A DNA stretch of 64,000 nucleotides from Terriglobia bacterium (GTDB taxonomy: Bacteria > Acidobacteriota > Terriglobia > JAIQFV01): contig JAIQFV010000001.1 of assembly GCA_020073085.1 (NCBI GenBank), forward strand, positions 540,510 through 604,509. Reading direction: 5' to 3'. Below, piece after piece: positions 43,236 through 53,085 of the stretch. The translations under genes and the position numbers were made by a program. The notes under the pieces are model-generated. The model was not told the DNA's origin and did no database searches. It was given only the letters and a program-made list of their open reading frames with translations. Numbering within the stretch: the first letter of the stretch is position 1; the number at the start of each line of letters is the position of its first letter.

Positions 43236-43621
43236 TCGCGATTCTCCCTTCGATCATTTCCCGTTTGAAAAGGTCACTATATCATAACCGGAGCGTCGCA
43301 GGAGAGGGGCGGATGCCGGTGAATGCCATGCAAAAATGAAACTCTTTGAACTGGTGAGCCGTCGGAAGGGTCCCCAACCTCTTTCTTCTCTTGCTTATTC
43401 TCCCACTCCTAGGCAGAATACCCCTCTTGCAAACTGGCAGTTTGAAGCCGTTCATGAATCTGCCCTCAGGGCTTGGACGCGGAGATCAAAAGTAGAGAAA
43501 ATCGTGATCGGGTCGAGGCGCGGCGTGGTCTTTAACACTCTGACCTTGACGGCCGTTCCATGGACCGTCACACCCACTGGAGCGAGTTAGATTCCAAGGC
43601 GATAAAAAGGAGTTGCATCTT
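43236..43621. other. Intergenic region upstream of the cyclophilin gene
   Basis: Lies between divergent genes. One plus-strand frame (43336-43590) has no ribosome site and an unconvincing composition, so I do not call it. The cyclophilin ribosome site AAGGAG is at 43606-43611. Confidence 0.5.
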
Positions 43622-44323
43622 ATGTGGAAACACCGGGTAACTGTGGCGATCTTCTCGGGATTGTTGCTGCCGTCCTTGGCGGTGGCCCAGGCCCCAACTA
43701 CTGCGAACGCGAATGCTCTCGACAGCCCCCAGGTTCAGGAACTCAAGACCCCCGACAACTACCTCGTGGTCATCCAGACGAATCTGGGCACGATGTCGCT
43801 GAGGCTCTATCCGAAGGCTGCGCCAAAGATGGTAGCCCAGTTCAAAAAGCTGGTCCAGCAGGGGTTCTACAACGGGTTAAAATTCCACCGGGTCATTCCC
43901 AATTTCATGATCCAGGGCGGGGATTTCAACAGCAAATTCGCCGATAAGTCAAAATGGGGATTCGGTCGGCCCAACGAGCAAATGGTGCCCGGCGAATTTC
44001 ATGCTGAACTTCATCACGCCCCCGGGATCGTCGCCGCCGCGCGAAAGAGCGATCCCAACAGTGCCTCCACACAATTCTATATCTGCGTGGGCACCCCCAG
44101 TCGGCTGGACGGTCAGTACACCATCTTTGGCGAGCTCACGGACGCAAATTCGCTGGCAGTCGCCAAAGCTATTTCGGAAGTCAAGCGGGATGCCGCCGAT
44201 CGACCGGAAGTCGATGTGGTGATGCAAAGGGTTTACCTTAAACCGGCCACTGCCCCATCTTCAAGCGGACCGGCGACCCCGAAGGCGAGTGTTCCGCCGA
44301 CGCCTGCCAAGCATGAGCCATAG
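43622..44323 (+). CDS. Exported peptidyl-prolyl cis-trans isomerase, cyclophilin type
   Basis: A 233-residue secreted cyclophilin. A signal peptide (about 1-22, ending SLAVAQ) is followed by the isomerase domain with FKKLVQQGFYNGLKFHRVIPNFMIQGG split over its core helix and strand (catalytic Arg in FHRVI), then STQFYICV and the YTIFGEL strand. The C-terminus is a Pro/Ser/Ala linker. AAGGAG fixes the ATG at 43622. Likely role: folding of periplasmic or outer-membrane proteins. The next gene follows by 93 bases. Confidence 0.9.
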   Translation: MWKHRVTVAIFSGLLLPSLAVAQAPTTANANALDSPQVQELKTPDNYLVVIQTNLGTMSLRLYPKAAPKMVAQFKKLVQQGFYNGLKFHRVIPNFMIQGGDFNSKFADKSKWGFGRPNEQMVPGEFHAELHHAPGIVAAARKSDPNSASTQFYICVGTPSRLDGQYTIFGELTDANSLAVAKAISEVKRDAADRPEVDVVMQRVYLKPATAPSSSGPATPKASVPPTPAKHEP

Positions 44324-44416
44324 AATCGGCCGGCCCAGTCTCCAAAGAAGAGACGGCCTGCTGGGTGGCGCGCGGCTCCAGGAAGAGATTCGAAAAGCCA
44401 ACGAGGAGATGAAGTC

Positions 44417-44998
44417 ATGAAAATATTCCAATTGAAGTGTGCGACTGCCGCCGTACTGGTGGCCACGTCAATCCTGATGTTTGCCCACGATCCCCGGACC
44501 ACCTCCAAGGATTTCTCCGCAGGGATGATTGTCGGCGGCGCCGGCAGGCTCGAGATCATGTACAAAGGCATGCATTGGAACGGACCCAGCTACGAGCGAG
44601 CCATGACGACGGAAAACTTTCGGGCTACCATGAACAAGAACGTCTGGAGTGCTCTGGGCAAGGCACATCTCGACTTCGATGTGATCGTCGGGGACCAGGA
44701 AGTTCCGAAGGGGGATTATGTCTTTGGTATTCTCCTGGAGCCCGGCCGGAAATTCACCCTGTCCCTGACCAGTCCCGCTCGCACGATTACGGTTCCGCTC
44801 GAAACCACGTTTGATAACCCGGACCACCCGTACTTGTCGGTGGAGATCTCACCCGTGGATGCCATGAATAAGCCGGAGCTCTACCAGTTTGAGGCCCGTT
44901 GCGGTCAATTCCGTGGGGTGCAGTCCATGAAGGTCCCGTACCTGATGGAACATACACACCCGGGAGATGCAAAGAAGCCCATGGAGCACCCCAAGTAG
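44417..44998 (+). CDS. Secreted DUF2911-like protein
   Basis: A 193-residue exported protein with a signal peptide (about 1-23). The strand pattern RLEIMYKG...VWSALGKA...DVIVGDQEVPKGDYVFGI...FTLSLTS resembles DUF2911-type proteins, where a 'made wearable' PxGxY turn is typical; here it is VPKGDYV. The C-terminal tail is His/Pro-rich (HTHPGDAKKPMEH). Function unknown. Cotranscription with the cyclophilin upstream is likely. Confidence 0.65.
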   Translation: MKIFQLKCATAAVLVATSILMFAHDPRTTSKDFSAGMIVGGAGRLEIMYKGMHWNGPSYERAMTTENFRATMNKNVWSALGKAHLDFDVIVGDQEVPKGDYVFGILLEPGRKFTLSLTSPARTITVPLETTFDNPDHPYLSVEISPVDAMNKPELYQFEARCGQFRGVQSMKVPYLMEHTHPGDAKKPMEHPK

Positions 44999-45239
44999 AT
45001 CGGTGTTCAATGTCCCTGGACCCCAAGACCGGGAGCGGGAGGGAGGTCCGGAGCTTGAGTAGTCGCACCCGCTCACTTCTGAGGGTTCATGGCCGCTGTC
45101 CGGTCCCTGGGGATCAGAATCTATTGGGGTGCATCCTGCAGGGGTCACGCTCCCCCGCGGTGGTTTGACACGATCTTTATGCATCGCTTAGAATGATGTC
45201 GCTGCAAATTCCAGTGCGACAGAAAAAGGTACCTAAACA

Positions 45240-46353
45240 ATGATTGAAGAGCTTTCCCACGATTTCGAAAAACTGCAAACGCGAATCCACGATATCCGGG
45301 GTTTTCTTTGACGCGCCCGCCAAGATACGAGAAATTGAGTCCCTTGAAAAGATAGTCAGTCAGCCTGATTTCTGGAACGACCAGAAGAATTCCCAAAAAC
45401 TTCTGCAACGCCGCAAATGGCTTGAGGATCAGGTGGCCGTGGACGCTCGCCTGAAACAGGCCGACGACGACATCGCCGCTTACTTTGAGCTGGCCCGGGA
45501 AGGCGAACCGGTCGAGGCGGAGATCACGGCAGAGCTGTCCAAACTCGAAAACATGCTTTCGTCGGTGGAGACGGAGATGTTGTTGGGCGGCGAGAACGAC
45601 CGGCTCAACGCGATTGTCACCATCCACCCCGGCGCCGGCGGGACGGAGTCGCAGGATTGGGCCCAGATGCTGCTGCGTATGTACCTGCGATGGGCCGAGC
45701 GCCACGGATTCCGAACCGAGATGCTCGACCTGCAAGACGGTGAGGAAGCGGGCATCAAGAGCGCGACGTTTACTGTCGCCGGCGTCAATGCTTACGGGCT
45801 GCTCGCGTCTGAGATCGGGGTCCACCGCCTCGTCCGGATCTCGCCGTTCGACGCCAATAAACGACGGCACACCTCGTTTGCTTCGGTGTTTGTTTCTCCC
45901 GAGATTGACGAGACCATCGAAATCAAGATTGAGGAGAAAGACCTGCGCATCGACACTTTCCGGTCGACCGGCGCCGGCGGGCAGCATGTCAATACCACCG
46001 ACTCCGCGGTCCGCGTCACCCACTTTCCGACCGGCATTGTCGTGACCTGCCAGAATGAACGTTCCCAGCATAAGAACCGCGATGTTGCTTTCAAGGTTCT
46101 GCGGTCCAAGTTGTACGAATTGGAACTGGAGAAACGGCGGGAAGAGAGCCAGAAGATGGAAGATGCCAAGCTCGATATCGGGTTTGGTTCGCAAATCCGG
46201 AGCTACGTCTTGCATCCTTATCGAATGGTCAAGGACCACCGGACCAAGCTGGAAGTGGGCGATGCCGATCGGGTCCTCGAAGGAGATCTTGATAAATTGA
46301 TGAAAGCTTATCTTCTGGCGAAACGGGACCGCTCAGTCAGGACAGCCCCGTAG
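45240..46353 (+). CDS. prfB: Peptide chain release factor 2, with programmed +1 frameshift
   Basis: RF2 ends translation at UAA and UGA. The gene is split: an ATG frame at 45240 runs 23 codons to an in-frame TGA at 45309-45311, and the rest continues in the +1 frame from 45310, giving about 370 residues in total (join 45240-45308, 45310-46353). RF2 motifs are complete: the stop-reading SPF tripeptide in VRISPFDANK and the peptidyl-hydrolase GGQ in TGAGGQHVN. AAAAAGG lies upstream of the ATG. ftsY follows by 63 bases on the same strand. Confidence 0.95.
45297..45312 (+). promoter_or_regulatory. Programmed +1 frameshift site of prfB
   Basis: The sequence CGGGG-TTTT-CTT-TGA-C matches the known RF2 autoregulatory site: a Shine-Dalgarno-like GGGG, the slippery CTT codon (45306-45308) and the weak stop TGA-C. 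Low RF2 favours slipping from CTT to TTT and reading on as GAC. The elements are seen; the mechanism is established for prfB in other bacteria. Confidence 0.92.
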
Positions 46354-46416
46354 TCGAGGCCGGGCCGCTCCCGGTGAGAGCCCCCCGGCGATCAACCTGC
46401 GTTTCCGGTCAATGAG

Positions 46417-47373
46417 ATGATTCTACCCTTCACAAAAGACAAGTCCGCTGAAGAGAAAAAATCGGGCTTCTTCTCAAAGCTCAGAGCCGCCGTCACCAAG
46501 ACGCGTGATGTTCTGAACACGCCGATCGACTCCATCTTTACTTTCAAGAAAGAGATCGACAAATCCACGCTGGAAGAGCTCGAGATGGCTTTGATCGGGG
46601 CGGACATCGGGCCTGCCACGACGGCGCACATTGTCGAAAAGATCCGCGACCAGGCAAGCCGCCAGCAACTGAAGGAGGTCAGCCAGGTCAAGGCACTTAT
46701 CCGGAATGAGCTCCTGGTCATCCTTCAGGGGGAAAATGCACGCCCCGTTGTGATGCAACAGAAGCCGCATGTCATTCTCGTCGTGGGCGTCAACGGCGTC
46801 GGGAAAACCACCACCATCGGAAAGCTGGCAAACAAATTCAAGACCGAGGGCCGCTCGGTCAAGGTATGTGCCGCGGACACGTTTCGGGCCGCCGCGATCG
46901 AACAACTGGAAATCTGGGGACAACGCGCCGGCGTTGAAATCATTCGTCAGAAACACGGCACCGACCCTTCGGCCGTTGTTTTCGATGCCCTCCAGTCCGC
47001 CCGCGCGGCGCAATCCGATGTACTGATCGTCGACACGGCCGGTCGCCTCCATACCAAGCACAACCTCATGAGCGAGCTTGAAAAGATGAAACGCGTGGCT
47101 TCTCGCGAGGTGCCCGGCGCCCCGCATGAGGTGCTCCTCATCATCGATGCGGTGACCGGGCAGAATGGAGTCCAGCAAGCCCGTGAATTCACCAAGGCGG
47201 CGGCGGTCACGGGAATCGTCCTGACGAAGTTGGACGGGACCGCCAAGGGAGGGGTCGTCGTCGCCATCGCCAAGGAACTCAACATCCCCATCCAGTATGT
47301 CGGGGTGGGCGAGAAGATCGACGATCTGATCCCCTTCAATGCGGAAGAGTTTGTGGATTCATTGTTTGAGTAA
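46417..47373 (+). CDS. ftsY: Signal recognition particle receptor
   Basis: A 318-residue SRP GTPase that docks ribosome-SRP complexes at the membrane. After a short, weakly conserved N-terminal extension come the helical N domain (about 20-100) and the G domain: P-loop GVNGVGKTT (124-132), [16 protein letters not shown] and TKLDG. It lacks the long acidic A domain of E. coli FtsY, as most bacterial FtsY proteins do. It lies between prfB and ribD, all on the plus strand. Confidence 0.95.
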   Translation: MILPFTKDKSAEEKKSGFFSKLRAAVTKTRDVLNTPIDSIFTFKKEIDKSTLEELEMALIGADIGPATTAHIVEKIRDQASRQQLKEVSQVKALIRNELLVILQGENARPVVMQQKPHVILVVGVNGVGKTTTIGKLANKFKTEGRSVKVCAADTFRAAAIEQLEIWGQRAGVEIIRQKHGTDPSAVVFDALQSARAAQSDVLIVDTAGRLHTKHNLMSELEKMKRVASREVPGAPHEVLLIIDAVTGQNGVQQAREFTKAAAVTGIVLTKLDGTAKGGVVVAIAKELNIPIQYVGVGEKIDDLIPFNAEEFVDSLFE

Positions 47374-47443
47374 TATGCTTTCGGAGGCCGCTCTAACCAG
47401 GGAGTCTCTCACGAATTCTCTTTCCATCCTCAAGATTGCTTGA

Positions 47444-48595
47444 ATGAGATTTTCGCCCCAAGATGCCGGATTCATGTCCAGGGCGCTTCAACTTGCGCGG
47501 CGCGGAATCGGACTGGTTTCGCCGGGGGCCCTGGTCGCTGCGGTCGTAGTGAAGCGCGGCGAGGTGGTGGGAGAAGGATTCTACCGCTACGATCAAAGGA
47601 AACACGCCGAGGTCATTGCGATCGAAAAGGTGGGCGCCCAGGCTCACGGGGCTTCGCTCTATGTGAACCTCGAGCCGTGTTCTCACTATGGGCGGACCCC
47701 TCCTTGCACCGACCTTATCATCCGCAGTGGCATCCGAACTGTCGTCTGTGCCATGCGTGATCCCAATCCCCTGGTGGCGGGAGGAGGTTTTCAAAAACTT
47801 CGGAGGGCTGGCATCGAGGTTAAAGCCGGACTGGAGGAAGACGAGGCCGGCCGTCTCAATGAGGCCTTTGTACGCTACATTGCCTCCCGGAGACCCTTTG
47901 TGACGCTGAAGGCGGCGATGACGATCGATGGAAAAATTGCACAGGCAAGGCAGACACGGGGCTCGGCCACCTGGATCACCTCGGAGGACTCGCGGCGACG
48001 AGTCCACGAGATCCGACACGCTCACGATGCCATCCTTGTCGGCATTAACACGATTCTGCGGGATGATCCCCTGTTGACCGACCGCTCGGGACGCCCTCGC
48101 CGGCGTAAGCTTCTGCGGGTGGTGCTGGATGCGAGGTTGCGAATGCCCGACCGGTCAAATCTGATCCAGACGGCGAGCGGAGACGTCTTGGTTATCTGCT
48201 CTCCCGACGCCCCTCGGAGGAAGTTGAAGGCGCTCGAACGGGGTGGCGTCCAGGTTGTTCCCATAACGGGTCAGGGAACCGGCACCCTCCGGAATCTAGC
48301 CAAACCCCTGAGTTGGAGGTCAATTCTGAAGGAGCTCGGGAGTCGCGAAATCCAGAGCCTGCTCATCGAAGGGGGAGGAGAAACGAATGGAAGCGCCATG
48401 CGGGCCGGCATTGTGGACAAGGTGCATTTCTTTATAGCACCCCGGGTCCTCGGGGGACATGAGCATGTTTCCGTGTTTGGAGGGAAAGGGTTCGGCTCCC
48501 TTAAATCTGCTCCCCGTCTGACCGGGATTACGTTGGAACGTATCGCAGAAGACATTCTCATTACGGGATATCCGTCATCGATCGATGAAATTTGA
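47444..48595 (+). CDS. ribD: Bifunctional riboflavin deaminase/reductase
   Basis: A 383-residue enzyme for the second and third steps of riboflavin synthesis: deamination then reduction of the pyrimidine ribosyl phosphate. The N-terminal deaminase (1-145) has the zinc site HAE (54-56) and PC..C with Cys79 and Cys88; the C-terminal reductase (about 150-380) has MTIDGKIA and a GGGE loop. The usual P-N-P-x-V-G motif near residue 27 reads SPGALVAA here, a noticeable change close to the active site. First gene of the run ribD-ribE-ribBA. Confidence 0.92.
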   Translation: MRFSPQDAGFMSRALQLARRGIGLVSPGALVAAVVVKRGEVVGEGFYRYDQRKHAEVIAIEKVGAQAHGASLYVNLEPCSHYGRTPPCTDLIIRSGIRTVVCAMRDPNPLVAGGGFQKLRRAGIEVKAGLEEDEAGRLNEAFVRYIASRRPFVTLKAAMTIDGKIAQARQTRGSATWITSEDSRRRVHEIRHAHDAILVGINTILRDDPLLTDRSGRPRRRKLLRVVLDARLRMPDRSNLIQTASGDVLVICSPDAPRRKLKALERGGVQVVPITGQGTGTLRNLAKPLSWRSILKELGSREIQSLLIEGGGETNGSAMRAGIVDKVHFFIAPRVLGGHEHVSVFGGKGFGSLKSAPRLTGITLERIAEDILITGYPSSIDEI

Positions 48596-48641
48596 GTAGG
48601 CCTCACCGATCCAATTTATTTTTGCTAAAGGGAAGGCTCTA

Positions 48642-49337
48642 ATGTTTACAGGCATCATCGAGGAATGCGGACGCATCGCCGGCATCAAACCCCTCGGGAC
48701 ACGAGGAAAGGTCGTCGAGGTGCAGGCCCGGGGCGTCCTCGAAGATCTGAAGATCGGCTCCTCTATCGCCGTGAATGGCGTGTGTCTGACCGTGGTGAGG
48801 TTTGGGAAGCGATCGTTCATTACCGAACTTTCCACGGAGACTGTTCGCCGCACGACTTTTTCTAAAATAAAAGCCGGTGCCCCCGTCAACCTGGAGCGGC
48901 CCATGGGCGCAAGCGACCGGTTTGGAGGACATATCGTGCAGGGACACGTCGACACAGTGGGGAAATTCGTCGGCTATACGGCCCTGAAGGACTCCTGGAT
49001 GTTTGAATTCGAGGTTCCCGAAGAGTTCTTGCCGCTTGCGGTTTTCAAGGGGTCGATCGCCATCGACGGGATCAGCCTGACCATTGCTGAACTCACTCCA
49101 GACGGGCCCTTCCGGAAGCGGGGGATGTTTCGCATCGTGATCGCAATTATTCCGCATACCTTTACCGTCACGAATTTCAAGACCCTGAGGCGTGGAAATC
49201 TGGTGAATCTCGAATTTGATGTGGTCGCAAAATACGTTCAACAGATGCTCCAAAAGATCGTGATCCCGACGACGAGTGATCCTGCCGCCAAACCGCACAA
49301 GATGTCAGTGGGAGCGTTGCGTCGGCTGGGTTTTTGA
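48642..49337 (+). CDS. ribE: Riboflavin synthase alpha chain
   Basis: A 231-residue riboflavin synthase, which dismutates two 6,7-dimethyl-8-ribityllumazine molecules to riboflavin. Two lumazine-binding barrels are visible: MFTGIIEECG at the start with VNGVCLTV, then GGHIVQGHVD and the second-repeat IDGISLTI. GGAAGG is upstream of the ATG. The C-terminus is about 15-25 residues longer than usual. It follows ribD by 46 bases. The symbol ribC is used for the same gene in some species. Confidence 0.92.
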   Translation: MFTGIIEECGRIAGIKPLGTRGKVVEVQARGVLEDLKIGSSIAVNGVCLTVVRFGKRSFITELSTETVRRTTFSKIKAGAPVNLERPMGASDRFGGHIVQGHVDTVGKFVGYTALKDSWMFEFEVPEEFLPLAVFKGSIAIDGISLTIAELTPDGPFRKRGMFRIVIAIIPHTFTVTNFKTLRRGNLVNLEFDVVAKYVQQMLQKIVIPTTSDPAAKPHKMSVGALRRLGF

Positions 49338-49582
49338 GTCCGGCGATGGGCCAGGATTCGCTGTCGGCCGCTCCTCGGGCTGTCCGTCAGCACTCTGCGA
49401 ACTGGGTTTTCTCCCCCCCAAAATGAGATCGGGAGATGCGGACGTCCTGCTGTGCCTTGCTGTATGGCGAAATCTGTCTTAGAATCTAGCCACGACCTTT
49501 TAAACAAGGATTATGCTGAGGTCTATCGGTCAAGGGTTTCAACCACGTTGGTGACTCGAAGAGGATTTGGAGAGTTCTGAGG

Positions 49583-50764
49583 ATGACTCCGCAGCGCAAT
49601 GTCGTACCGATAAGGGACGGGGAAGCCGGCGTCTACTTCGCGACCATCGAAGACGCCATCCGGGACATCCGCGACGGCAAACTGGTGGTCGTCGTCGACG
49701 ATGAGGATCGCGAAAACGAGGGCGATCTCACCCTGGCCGCCGAGAAAATCCGGCCGGAAGTGATCAATTTCATGGCGAAGTATGGCCGGGGGCTGATCTG
49801 CCTTGCCTTGACTCCCGAGCGGCTGGACGAGTTGCAGATTCCCATGATGGTCACTGAAAACACCTCGAACTACGGGACCGCATTCTGCGTGTCGATCGAA
49901 GCCAAGCATAAAGTGACCACCGGAATCTCCGCCGCCGATCGTGCCCGGACGATCCTCGCGGCCATTGATCCGGCCACTCGCCCCAACGACCTGGCGCGGC
50001 CCGGGCATATTTTTCCATTGCGCTCAAGGCGCGGGGGGGTGCTGGTGCGCGCCGGACAGACGGAGGCCTCCGTCGACCTGGCAAGAATCGCGGGGCTGAA
50101 ACCCGCAGGTGTGATTTGCGAAATTATGAATGAGGACGGCTCCATGGCACGGGTGCCTCAGCTGGTGGAGTTCTGCCGCACACATCAGCTTAAAATGATC
50201 ACGGTGGCTGACCTGATCAAGTACCGCATGCGCACGGAGCGCTACGTCCATCCCGTCGCCGAGACGACTCTTTCGACGAAATTTGGCGACTTCCGGATGA
50301 TCGCTTACGAGAGCATGATTGACGGCGAAACGCATATCGCCCTCGTCAAAGGAAATATTAGCGACGGAGAACCCGTCATGGTGCGCGTGCATTCGCATTG
50401 TCTCACCGGGGATGTGTTGGGCTCCACGACGTGTGATTGCCAGAAGACGATCGAGGCGGCCTTGACCATGATCGCGCACGTCGGCCGGGGGGTGTTTGTC
50501 TATCTTCATCAAACCGGACGCGGGTTTGGGCTGCAGATGACCGATGGAAAGTATGAGATCGCCTACCACGGTCACAGCGAAAAGGACCGCGGCGATGGCG
50601 AAGGCGTCCACATCAATCAGCGCGAGATCGGCATCGGCTCCCAAATCCTTTCCAGCCTGAACCTGCATCGCATACGCATCCTCACCAAACATCCGCGCAA
50701 ACTCGTCGCCCTCGAGGGGTATGGCATCACCATCGTTGAACACGTGCCGTTTGACACCAATTAG
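49583..50764 (+). CDS. ribBA: 3,4-dihydroxy-2-butanone-4-phosphate synthase / GTP cyclohydrolase II
   Basis: A 393-residue bifunctional enzyme making both riboflavin precursors. The N-terminal RibB part (about 15-215) has the [11 protein letters not shown] active-site motif and TGISAADRA; the C-terminal RibA part has the zinc triad C-x10-C-x-C ([14 protein letters not shown]), HQTGRG and GIGSQIL. Both halves look intact. A gap of 245 bases without gene separates it from ribE. No ribH (lumazine synthase) follows; it must be elsewhere. No FMN riboswitch was recognised before any of these genes. Confidence 0.94.
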   Translation: MTPQRNVVPIRDGEAGVYFATIEDAIRDIRDGKLVVVVDDEDRENEGDLTLAAEKIRPEVINFMAKYGRGLICLALTPERLDELQIPMMVTENTSNYGTAFCVSIEAKHKVTTGISAADRARTILAAIDPATRPNDLARPGHIFPLRSRRGGVLVRAGQTEASVDLARIAGLKPAGVICEIMNEDGSMARVPQLVEFCRTHQLKMITVADLIKYRMRTERYVHPVAETTLSTKFGDFRMIAYESMIDGETHIALVKGNISDGEPVMVRVHSHCLTGDVLGSTTCDCQKTIEAALTMIAHVGRGVFVYLHQTGRGFGLQMTDGKYEIAYHGHSEKDRGDGEGVHINQREIGIGSQILSSLNLHRIRILTKHPRKLVALEGYGITIVEHVPFDTN

Positions 50765-50807
50765 CGGCATTGCAATCCGAGGCCGGAGCCGGGGATATGT
50801 TCCTTCA

Positions 50808-51941
50808 ATGGAGCTTCTCAGGGTGGTCTCCATTCTGGCCTTCCTGCTTTGCAGCCTTTCGTCCCGGGTTGTCTCCCAAACTCCTGTTCACGAGAAAACT
50901 TCCGGGTCCCCTATCAATGTCGGGGTACAAAGGTCTGATAATCCCGGGACTACGCAAACCACTCCAGCACTCCCCAATTCAGGGTTACATCTCGTGGAAT
51001 CCTATTTTCCCCTGCAAGTGGGGAACAGTTGGACCTACGAGGTGGCCCTCAATGGAAAAAAGCGCCCAAAGCCGATGGTCATCGAAATTACCAAGATGGT
51101 CATTAAGAATTTCCGTTCCTACTACCTGTTCAACCGATTCCCTTTTTCCCCCGGGCAGGAAACTGAACTTCCTCTCCTCCGGTTCGATCGAAAATCACAA
51201 ACCTACTTCCAGTTGATCAATGACCATGATGTGGAACTCTACCCCACCGAAGGAGAAAACCGGGTCGAGTTGAGCCTGGGTGAGTCGGCAGGGGGTCAGG
51301 TGGACCTGCGCATTCTGAAAGTGGCATTTCGAGCATTATCGCAAGTCCCATCTCAACAAGGGACGCCCGCCGACGAAATCGTCTTCAAGTACGGCGAAGG
51401 GATCATTTCCGCCCGCAAAACCACTCAACTGGGGGTGGAAGAATACACGCTCACGAAGGCAGAGAAGAACGTGACCCCCTCCGCGGCCGCGCCCGCCGCC
51501 AAGGAACCCGTCCCTGAGGAGACGACTCCCTTACCCAAAGGGCCTCCTTCACCCTATGCCGAGACCGGACCGGTGTTGACCCTGGAGGTGACCCCGGAGG
51601 CTGGAAAGGTGAAGTTCGTTTTGCGCGTTCGCAATGAAAAGGACAAAATGATCCCTCTCAATTTCGATAACGATCAATCCTATGAGTTCATTATCGCGCC
51701 GGAGTCATCCGACCAGCCTCTTTGGCGCTGGTCGACGACCCATTACTTCGCCAAGGTCAAACGCAGCATTGGTCTGCGCCCCGGGGAATCCCTGGAATTT
51801 TCCGGTGAATGGAATGGTTTGGATTCCAGCCGTGAGCCCGTACCCGCAGGGAAATACCGCGTCATCGGCATTCTCACCAGCAGACCCGAATGGCGCACTC
51901 CCCCGGCCGAGTTCAGTTTCAACCCGCCTCCAGCACAATAA
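50808..51941 (+). CDS. Exported protein with C-terminal BsuPI-like domain
   Basis: A 377-residue secreted protein of unknown role. A signal peptide (about 1-24, ending SSRVVSQ) is followed by a beta-rich N-terminal domain opening with YFPLQVGNSWTYEV, a pattern of small acidobacterial secreted proteins, a Pro/Ala/Glu linker (about 225-255) and a C-terminal domain LTLEVTPEAGKVKFVLRV...PAGKYRVIGIL that resembles the intracellular proteinase inhibitor BsuPI. The frame is open to 50721 but overlaps ribBA there; the ATG at 50808 starts the signal peptide. Inhibitor activity is not implied. Confidence 0.75.
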   Translation: MELLRVVSILAFLLCSLSSRVVSQTPVHEKTSGSPINVGVQRSDNPGTTQTTPALPNSGLHLVESYFPLQVGNSWTYEVALNGKKRPKPMVIEITKMVIKNFRSYYLFNRFPFSPGQETELPLLRFDRKSQTYFQLINDHDVELYPTEGENRVELSLGESAGGQVDLRILKVAFRALSQVPSQQGTPADEIVFKYGEGIISARKTTQLGVEEYTLTKAEKNVTPSAAAPAAKEPVPEETTPLPKGPPSPYAETGPVLTLEVTPEAGKVKFVLRVRNEKDKMIPLNFDNDQSYEFIIAPESSDQPLWRWSTTHYFAKVKRSIGLRPGESLEFSGEWNGLDSSREPVPAGKYRVIGILTSRPEWRTPPAEFSFNPPPAQ

Positions 51942-51992
51942 AGAGTCAACTGCAAAGGGCGCCAAGAAGACGCCAAGATCGCAATTGATTAT

Positions 51993-52585
51993 GCCGCGTT
52001 CACGCGGCCTCCCCGCAGGGCACTTAGGCCAGTCGTTTACGACGGGTGACGGGACGTCAGCGGAGGCTGCGACGCCATTCCAGGCTGGGACGCTATTCGA
52101 GGATGGGCAGTCAAACCGCGTTCACGCGGTTTCCCCGCAGGGCCATTAGGCCAGCCATTTACGGCGCGTGACGGGACGCCAGCGGAGGCTGCGACGCCAT
52201 CGGAGGCTGCGACGCTATTCGAGGACGGGCAGTCAAACCGCGTTCACGCCGTTTCCCCGCAGGGCATTTAGGCCAGCCGTTTCCGGCGCGTGACGGGACG
52301 CCATCGGAGGCTGCGACGCTATTCGAGGATGGGCAGTCAAACCGCGTTCACGCCGTTTCCCCGCAGGGCATTTAGGCCAGCCGTTTCCGGCGCGTGACGG
52401 GACGCCAGCGGAGGCTGCGACGCCATCGGAGGCTGGGACGCTATTCGAGGATGGGCAGTCAAACCGCGTTCACGCCGTTTCCCCGCAGGGCATTTAGGCC
52501 AGCCGTTTCCGGCGCTCGAGGATGGGCAGTCAAACCGCGTTCACGCGGTTTCCCCGCAGGGCATTTAGGCCAGCCGTTTACGGCT
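51993..52585 (+). repeat. REP-type repeat array, left of the tyrosine transposase (six units)
   Basis: Six copies of a palindromic unit begin at about 51992, 52113, 52235, 52339, 52461 and 52532, that is at spacings of roughly 121, 122, 104, 122 and 71 bases. Each has a first hairpin AACCGCG-TTCA-CGCGGTT, the spacer CCCCGCAGGGCATTTAGG and a second hairpin CCAGCCGTTTACGGC. In several copies the first hairpin has a CGCC for CGCG change. Between units runs a shared GGAGGCTGCGACGC spacer. The last unit overlaps the 3' end of the transposase gene. Confidence 0.85.
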
Positions 52586-53062
52586 GGTTCCTGGTTCACA
52601 AATATGATCAGAGCCCGTTTTAACGGGCTTCAAATCGGTGTTCGAATTTTCAATGCGCTCTAATCGCTCGTGTATCGTTCCCTGATCATGATGTTCTTTC
52701 TGATTCCTGACATAATTGATTACCCAGGGAAGATCCCGTGTTCCAAAGCTAACCACGCCATAACCTGTTTGCCAGTCAAGCCATTTTCGTTTTGTGACCT
52801 CATGATTGACGTAATATGCGCTGGCACCCTTCAAGTCTCCGATCCAGTCACTGATCAACAGGGTGGGTGGAACAGTGACAACCAAATGAACATGATCCTC
52901 GGTTCCGCCGAGACTGTGGAAAAAGATGCCAGGGGTCTGCAGAATTCGATGCTTCAGGAAGTGGTAAACGCGGTTTTCGATTTTCTCGGTGAGCAAATTT
53001 GCGTTCTGCTTGGTGTGCCAGACGATATGCAGGTTAATTTCCGAATAGACATTGCGCGGCAT
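52565..53062 (-). CDS. REP-associated tyrosine transposase (IS200-like, Y1 family)
   Basis: A 165-residue HUH single-strand transposase. The HUH motif is in EDHVHLVV and the catalytic tyrosine in NYVRNQKEHH; the opening LHIVWHTKQN is typical of the TnpA-REP group. GGAGG lies seven bases before the ATG. The stop codon and last six codons (encoding SRKRLA) lie in a flanking repeat palindrome. With arrays of the same palindrome on both sides in opposite orientation, this is a RAYT that probably created and maintains these repeats. The gene itself looks intact. Confidence 0.93.
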   Translation of the reverse strand: MPRNVYSEINLHIVWHTKQNANLLTEKIENRVYHFLKHRILQTPGIFFHSLGGTEDHVHLVVTVPPTLLISDWIGDLKGASAYYVNHEVTKRKWLDWQTGYGVVSFGTRDLPWVINYVRNQKEHHDQGTIHERLERIENSNTDLKPVKTGSDHICEPGTSRKRLA

Positions 53063-53085
53063 CTGTATACCTCCTTCTCCAACGT

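Noticed and set aside
43336..43590. An 84-residue plus-strand frame
   Set aside because: No ribosome site, no recognisable motif and an uneven composition in an otherwise gene-free promoter region.
47374..49582. FMN riboswitch before the riboflavin genes
   Set aside because: I could not find the conserved RFN boxes upstream of ribD, ribE or ribBA.
51682..52663. Short plus-strand frames over the repeat array
   Set aside because: They are translations of the REP units (recurring PAGHLGQ), not genes.
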